Positions 57,981 through 64,000 of a stretch of DNA of 64,000 nucleotides are shown here, in pieces. This stretch comes from Rhizophagus clarus. Lineage: Eukaryota; Glomeromycota; Glomeromycetes; Glomerales; Glomeraceae. Each line of letters starts with the position of its first letter. Position 1 is the stretch's first letter. The notes under the pieces are model-generated. The model worked only from the letters and a program-made list of their open reading frames with translations. It searched no databases and had not been told where the DNA came from. The stretch is taken from positions 154,501 to 218,500 of the forward strand of contig BLAL01000044.1 in assembly GCA_015698045.1 (NCBI GenBank). Direction: 5' to 3'. A program made the translations under genes and the position numbers.

Positions 57981-59718
57981 AGTGTAATATTTTAAGAAAA
58001 CGAGAAGGTATTGAATTCTCGATGCGAAAACCAAGCCATATATAATCAATCATCATAGACTAAACCTGGTTCGTAACTGGTTCTAACAATAACTGATATA
58101 ACGTGAAATAGATCTATGATAATTGATAATAATCTTAGTAACACATGTATGGTGCTGTTAATAATGCTGAAATGCGTTTCACTTTCCCACGTCGTAGGAA
58201 CGAGGAAAATCCCTGCTGAAACGTCTCCCTCAAGAGCTCTCTTTTGATTCCCAGCTTTCTAGTGATAATATCTCAACAAGTCCTATTGTCTATTGGTAGA
58301 TAAGTCTTGGAAATGGTCCCAGAAGTTGTGGTCGCCTTAATCTACATTACAAAACTCGTGATTCTATTAGAAATCGTAATTGAAATAAAGGATTACAAAT
58401 AACTTTTTGTGATCTAAATCAAGTGAAATTTACGAATAATTTACACTAGATGGTTCAGCGCTAATTACGGTATTGTTCAAATTCAACTTGAATAGCAAAT
58501 TTCATGCATCTGCTAGTCAAGGTGTACCCAACCATTTTAGAAGTTATTGATTTAAACGAATGGATTTTTTTTTTTGATGTAAGCTTTATAGATTCTGGCA
58601 AAATTGAAAACAACATTTATATAGGTACCATTTATATCAAAAGTTGAATTGCACAGTCTATTTCTAACCCAAAAAAAAGAGACACAAAAAAATAATAAAC
58701 TTGAAATTAATTAATTCATAGAAATTCAATTATAATTTAAACAAGAAAATTTGATAAATTGTTATAACTCAAGATGCTTGTCAAAAGTTTTGTTGGGTGG
58801 TCTTATTGAAATTTACAGCGAATAGGAGATTCTTCTAAGGTGTACAATGTAAAATTTGGCACTAATGGAAAGAGTTAGTTATCACCTTTTTTATTTCACA
58901 AAGGACGCATATCAACTTTGTCCATCAATTTACCATTATAATATAATTAAGGAATTAGAACGAAAGGGAAATGGTTAGCGTTAAAATATAATAAAATTCC
59001 AACGTATTCGTGGCACACTTAGTCACATGTCCCAGTATAAATACATGTAGAATCTATTCTGTATGCACTAACACGTGACATACAATTTATGCAATGCGCC
59101 GCTAAAACCGAACAACAGCTTCCTTTATGTGCTTTTTTTCGGAATAGACCCTTATTTCCGTATAAATAGCAGTATAAATGGCATGATTAATATTAATTTA
59201 GAGAATCATTATTTATTGGATAAACATTATTTTTACGGAAACATTGATTTCAAACGTTATGTCTTATCCTTGTTTGCGCTTTTTTTCTTTAATTAGTAAG
59301 TATCGGCCGCAACATTATCGTACAATGCAGGACGTATTAATTGTTAATTACATTTTACTTTTTAATAATATAAAACTCCATTTTTGAAATATTATTTATA
59401 TAATATATAATTTAATAAGTTAATTTGGTTCGTGATACTTCAAATCAGCGACAACAAATTTTCTATTTAAATACCGAAAAAGAGTTTTAAATTTCAATAT
59501 TTTTTTTCCTACCTTTTAACAATTTTCACTCATACGCTCACTTCATTCTTTTATCCTTTTTGTAAAATCTTCTCGGCTGGCCGAGCCTCTCTCCCTCTAG
59601 AATTTTAATATTATCACTTATCAAGATATTAAAAAATTCCACGTATACATATTACATAAATATACATATTTCATACACATACATATTTTTTTAGAAAATT
59701 AAAAAAAAAAAAAAAAAA
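57981..59718. promoter_or_regulatory. Divergent intergenic region between AIF-like and NOX genes
   Basis: 1.74 kb separates the two start codons. tataaata at 59036-59043 and a C/T-rich stretch at 59500-59600 (ctctccctctag) lie on the NOX side. No separate gene is supported, although a small frame exists at 59075-59296 without an ATG. Shared control of the two genes is possible but not shown. Confidence 0.4.
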
Positions 59719-61935
59719 ATGAATAAAAATAACAATATACCAGGATATAATCCATATTTTGATGATGGAAGTGACGATAAGTATCAAACTATGAAAACGT
59801 ATGTTAATGCTTCGGGTTTTAGGGATAGTTATGAAGCAACGGGAATGCCAAATAATATAATTTATCCTGAAGAAGTTGCTCTTCAGAGACAAAGTTCTAC
59901 CAAAAAACTTTTGGAAAAGGATATCGCTCGTGGAGATTCAATGAAAAAATTAACAAGGGGCGATTCAGGAAAAAAATTGCAAACTCTTAATAAATTTGAC
60001 CCTGCAACTGCATATAATAGTTCTGTAACTGTTAAGAAACCAGTTACTAAGTTTCAAAAGTTTCAAGCTTGGATGATCAACGAAGGTAAATAAATCAATG
60101 TAACACAAATAAAACACACATATCGCATCACGTGTATGATTTTTATCAATTAAACAAACCTCTCTAAAATATCCGTGTAGGCAATCGCAAAATATTTACC
60201 GTATCATGGGTCATTATTCATGCATTAATATTTTCGATGGGTTTCCTCAATTACTTTTTTAACGATAATTTGGTTGGCGCAAGAACTGCCTTGGGAATGA
60301 CATATGTATTTGCACGTTCGGCAGCTGTAGTCCTCCATTTCGATGCAGCCGTAATTTTATTTCCTGTTTGTCGTAATTTAGTTTCTCTCGTTCGTCAAAC
60401 TCCCCTTAATAGTGTTATTTCGTTCGATGAAAATATCGAATTTCATAAAGCCATTGGTTGGTCTATACTATTTTTCACAATAGTTCATACCGTATCACAT
60501 TGGGTTAATTTCTATCGCTTGGCAGTAGCACAAAATGGAGGAATTGTTTTGTGGCTTCAGCTTAATTTTGCAACAGGACCCGGATTAACTGGATATGTTA
60601 TGCTTATTACTTTGCTTATTATGGTTGTTACGGCCAAAGAAAAAGCTAGACGCGCTCATTTCAATAGATTCTGGTATCTTCATCATCTTTTTATTCCATT
60701 CTTTGGTGCGTGGGCTTTTCATGGTGCTTTCTGTATGATTCAACCTGATAGAGAACCAAAATGTAGTGATATTGCTTCATTCTGGAAATATTGGATTGCA
60801 TCTGGTACAATTTATATTGGAGAACGTATTCTCCGTGAAGTTCGTGCTCGTCACACAACTTATATTTCAAAAGTTGTTATGCATCCATCTAAAGTTGTAG
60901 AAATTCAAATTAAAAAGAACCATATTACAACTAAAGCTGGTCAATATATTTTCTTATGTTGTCCTGAAGTTTCAATTTGGGAATGGCATCCATTTACATT
61001 AACTTCAACTCCCGAGGAAGATTTTATCTCAGTACATATTCGTGTTGTTGGTGATTTTACCGAGGCATTAGCTAAAAAATTAGGATGTAATTTTGAAGAA
61101 GAAGCCAAATTAAGAAAAAAGAATAAGGACCGTATTAAGAGCCAATATGATGGGATCGATATTTCTTCAGACAATCCCGAACTTCAAAAAGTTTTACCAA
61201 GAGTTATGGTTGATGGCCCATTTGGTAGTGCTTCAGAAGATGTATTCAAATTTGAAGTTGCTATGCTTGTGGGTGCTGGTATTGGAGTCACTCCTTTTGC
61301 TAGTATTCTCAAGAGTATCTGGTAAGAAATTTTAAGAATTTATTTAAATATTTTTTTAAAAAACTTTTTATTAAATAAAATATTTTTTTTTTTTTTTTTT
61401 TTTCAGGTATCGTGTAAATTATCCAAAGAAATCCACTAAACTCCGAAAGGTTTATTTCTTCTGGATTTGCCGTGATTACGATTCCTTTGAATGGTTTCAA
61501 TCATTATTATTGGCTATAGAAGAACAAGACATCCAACAATTTATTGAAATTCACACTTATCTAACAGGTCGTTTACGTCATTCAGAAGTTGGCAATATTC
61601 ACGTTAATGATGATGGAAACGTTAAAGATACTATTACAGGACTTCGTTCACCAACACAATTTGGACGCCCAAATTGGGATAGAATCTTTTCAAACATGAG
61701 GGATCAACATCCTGCTACTGACGTTGGTGTATTTTTCTGTGGACCTAAACCTCTTGGTAAACAAATACATACGAAATGTAATTTGTGGAGTCAAGGATTT
61801 GAGGACGGTACAAAATTTTATTTCGGAAAAGGTAATATTTTAATTTTAATTATTTTTAAAAATGTTTATATTTCGGAAAATTGTAACTAATCATTTAATT
61901 TTTGTTTTTTTTTTAAAAAAACAGAAAACTTTTAA
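59719..61935 (+). CDS. NADPH oxidase (gp91phox/NOX family), 4 exons
   Basis: Exons 59719-60085, 60181-61321, 61407-61831 and 61925-61935 give 647 residues. Residues 1-120 are a soluble, polar extension with the repeated motif ARGDSMKKLTRGDSGKKL. The membrane part has the paired heme histidines H211/H225 (EFHKAIGW, TIVHTVSHW) and H290/H303 (FWYLHHLF, AFHGAF), spaced 14 and 13 as in gp91phox. HPFTLTSTPEEDF binds FAD, VDGPFGSASEDV and VGAGIGVTPFASILKSIWY the nicotinamide cofactor, FFCGPKPLGK follows, and the last tiny exon completes the family ending FGKENF. It makes superoxide from NADPH and oxygen at a membrane. There are no EF hands, so it is of the regulated NoxA/NoxB type rather than NoxC. 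Confidence 0.95.
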
Positions 61936-63006
61936 AAATACAAGTTTTAAAAATATCGTATAGAGATAGACGAATCAGTCCATACCACAAATTCTATAAA
62001 TTATTTTGTTTAGTAAATTTTAGTCCATTTTTTATTTTTAACCTTTTTTTTAATGTACAAACAAGTCGGGCGTTAGTATAGTAATATTGTAAATGTAATT
62101 AAAACTAGAGTTTTGTACAAAAAAAGAGAGATTAATATCTTTAATATCCCTTGTTTAATTTTTCTTTGTAATAAACTTTTTGATTGTATAATTTTTTTTT
62201 TTTTTTACATACAGAATTATTAATACGTAAACTGTAAATGCATGTCGAAACTTAAAAACCCCTTAAACTTGAAACGTACGAAACTTGTTTCCAAGATCTT
62301 CAATCTAGGAAACTTTAATCTAATCAAATTCCATATAATATTACAAGTTCGGTGCTTAAAACTGGATTACTTGCATTCATGTTTCAACATAATATATTCC
62401 ATTATTATTAGAATTTATCAAGCATTTATTTTAGTAAGCACAAAATTAAAAAGTTATTACGTAAGAAAGCTGTCCTTAATTTCAAAATATTGAGGTTTCA
62501 AAGGCGTGACGGATAGGAAAGTGCTGCGGTGGGTGACGAAATGTTTCCAATAAATAATAACCTAACGAGTAACATACCAGCATTTCACATTACAAAGAAA
62601 AAAAAGTTTTTCCGATTTCCGAAGTAAAAGTAACAGCGGCAAAATATCGAAACGTGTGATGGTTACGTAATTGCTTCACATGATGTCACTAGAGAAACGT
62701 AATTTTGTATTTTCTCGGGTATGATGATGTTGAGACACGAAGAATAACCTGATGGTTGATAGGTTCGTTATCATTTAAATATATATCATTTGTTATTCAT
62801 AAACAAAGCAGTATATTTCATCGTTTGTCTGCAGTTTTATGGGTACATTTATTTTGTACATATCAATTTTTGAATTTTCATAAAGAAATCAGAGGTCAAC
62901 ACAAATTTATTAATTTTGTCCTAAATGTTACATCATATAAGATATTAATTACTTCTAAGATAGCAAAGATATTTTACAGCTGAGAAAATTTTATAAATTA
63001 AAATAA
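61936..63006. other. Intergenic region between convergent genes
   Basis: The first 280 bp are probably the NOX 3' untranslated region. Open frames at 62242-62493 and 62756-62983 show no domain. No repeat ends found. Confidence 0.4.
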
Positions 63007-63602
63007 TTAATAATTTTTTTTCTGTTCATAACCATAACCACCACCATACTCATCAGTTTTGAAAATTGTGAATTTTCCACTAAATCCTTTGCAATCTTCG
63101 TTATCTTTGAGGAATACAACAGCATAAAATTCATGATGAACTTTCCAGTCTTCACCAACTTCGAAATTAAGAGTTCCAGTTCCGCAGTGGCTCTATTATA
63201 ATTTTAATTTTTTTTTTTTTTAGCATTTGAAAATAAACATTAGAAATTAAGGAGAGTATGCGATACTTACATCGCCTTCGAAGACAATAAAATTATCATC
63301 CTTGTCTATAATCTTAACACCAACTACAGCTATTTTATTCAAAATATTTCGTTAGTTATAAAGAATAAAACAAATAGATGATTTTTTTTTTTTAAAATAT
63401 ATAAAGTTAAAAATTTACAATCGGATGGAATGTGTAGAGACCACCAGTTGACAGCTTGAGAAGATTTGACAGCCCATGGGCCAGGTCCTGGACTAGAAAC
63501 GTGAATTTCTTGTTTGCCGCCGTCATCATTTGGAGTTGGAATAGCAACAGCAAATGTTGCAATTAAAGTGATGGCGATAAGTAAAACAGTAAAAAATTTC
63601 AT
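63007..63602 (-). CDS. Secreted Kre9/Knh1-like protein, 3 exons
   Basis: Minus-strand exons 63602-63419, 63329-63271 and 63192-63007 join to 142 residues. A signal peptide (MKFFTVLLIAITLIATFAVA) is followed by IPTPNDDGGKQEIHVSSPGP, GPWAVKSSQAVNWWSLHIPS, SVVGVKIIDKDDNFIVFEGD, GTGTLNFEVGEDWKVHHEFY and AVVFLKDNEDCKGFSGKFTI, ending in a Gly/Tyr-rich tail. The PGPGPW..S.xVNW opening and strand order match the Ig-like domain of Kre9/Knh1 and Ser/Thr-rich membrane-anchored proteins (PF10342 type). A GPI signal is absent, so it is likely secreted or wall-associated. It belongs to a family that is numerous in Glomeromycotina. Confidence 0.82.
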
Positions 63603-64000
63603 TTTGATTATTTTGATGGGTTATTTGAATTTATGTGTAAAAAGTATACTTAAGATTTTTTGATTCGAAGAAAATCCATCACTTAAATACTTTTTGCATA
63701 TCTGATTTTTTATTTTTTTTCGACAAGGCTATCTTCCGTGTGAAGTTTTTTTTTATTCAAGCCACAAGTTTAATATTTTTGTTATGGATCGACTACAGAT
63801 CTTGCAAAGCCCATTACTTACAATTTAATATTGTTATAATACCCCCAAATACCGCATTACTAAGCCTTTATTTTTAGAGTTTTCCCTAGGATATAATCCG
63901 GATATCGGATACAATCCGGATAAAATGAATACTTTAGCACTAATAGTTATAAATAGATAACTTATATATATTTCTAATATGATAAGAATAAACAAACAAA
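63603..64000. other. Upstream region of the Kre9-like gene
   Basis: This probably holds its promoter; a ggatatc(c)ggatacaatccgg cluster of palindromic motifs lies at 63890-63930. No further gene before the window end. Confidence 0.35.

Noticed and set aside
59075..59296. Small frame upstream of the NOX gene
   Set aside because: It lacks an ATG start, and its composition is that of AT-rich intergenic DNA; more likely promoter or leader sequence.

Overview
The window is eukaryotic: strongly AT-rich DNA, short GT-AG introns (about 60-120 bp) in every intact gene, and a mix of widely conserved fungal genes with a dense load of DNA transposons and LINE remnants. The protein and repeat styles (Plavaka-like and pogo/Tigger transposases, SANT-type single-domain proteins, Kre9-like secreted proteins, FMDD-type LINEs) fit an arbuscular mycorrhizal fungus of the Glomeromycotina, most likely Rhizophagus or a close relative. 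That assignment is inference from recognition, not from a database search.

The window has two compartments. Positions 1 to about 39.5 kb are repeat-rich. They hold the start of a minus-strand gene cut by the window edge (1-93), an intact 7-exon C2HC-finger Plavaka-like transposase gene (1243-4227), an intact 4-exon SANT/Myb-like gene (4916-5539), a 50-bp minisatellite (5941-6390), and then a stack of nested transposons. The clearest nest is 6790-14752: a minus-strand CACTA/Plavaka-like pseudogene split by a hAT-type element (8149-14292, 8-bp target duplication), itself split by a TA-flanked element with perfect 25-bp inverted ends (8908-13800), itself carrying a pogo/Tigger copy (9080-10896). 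Further layers are LINE remnants (15.7-17.4, 22.9-24.5 and 26.5-27.1 kb), a Tigger-like element (17930-21607) with a hAT inside it (19273-20646), a MULE-like element (21909-22694), a pogo-like element (27645-29829), a hAT carrying an 81-bp palindrome-rich array (36315-37371), and several MITEs whose ends and target duplications can be read directly.

From about 39.5 to 64 kb the sequence is gene-bearing with few repeats: IWS1/SPN1 transcription elongation factor (39932-41089), a mucin-like single-pass membrane protein (45654-47482), a cytochrome P450 (49582-51756), a small secreted protein (52630-53251), a Rieske-type AIF-like flavoprotein on the minus strand (55007-57980), a NADPH oxidase on the plus strand (59719-61935), and a Kre9-like secreted protein on the minus strand (63007-63602). 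The AIF-like reductase and the NADPH oxidase are divergently placed 1.7 kb apart, and with the P450 make a run of three redox enzymes. No common pathway is shown by the sequence.

Most unusual signals: the multi-level nest in which removing each element at its target duplication restores the interrupted reading frame; arrays of intron-like cassettes (5' GT(A/G)AG, 3' pyrimidine-rich tract plus TAG, 70-82 bp) inside two non-autonomous DNA transposons; the intact multi-exon transposase next to a small SANT gene; and transposons that carry internal satellite arrays.
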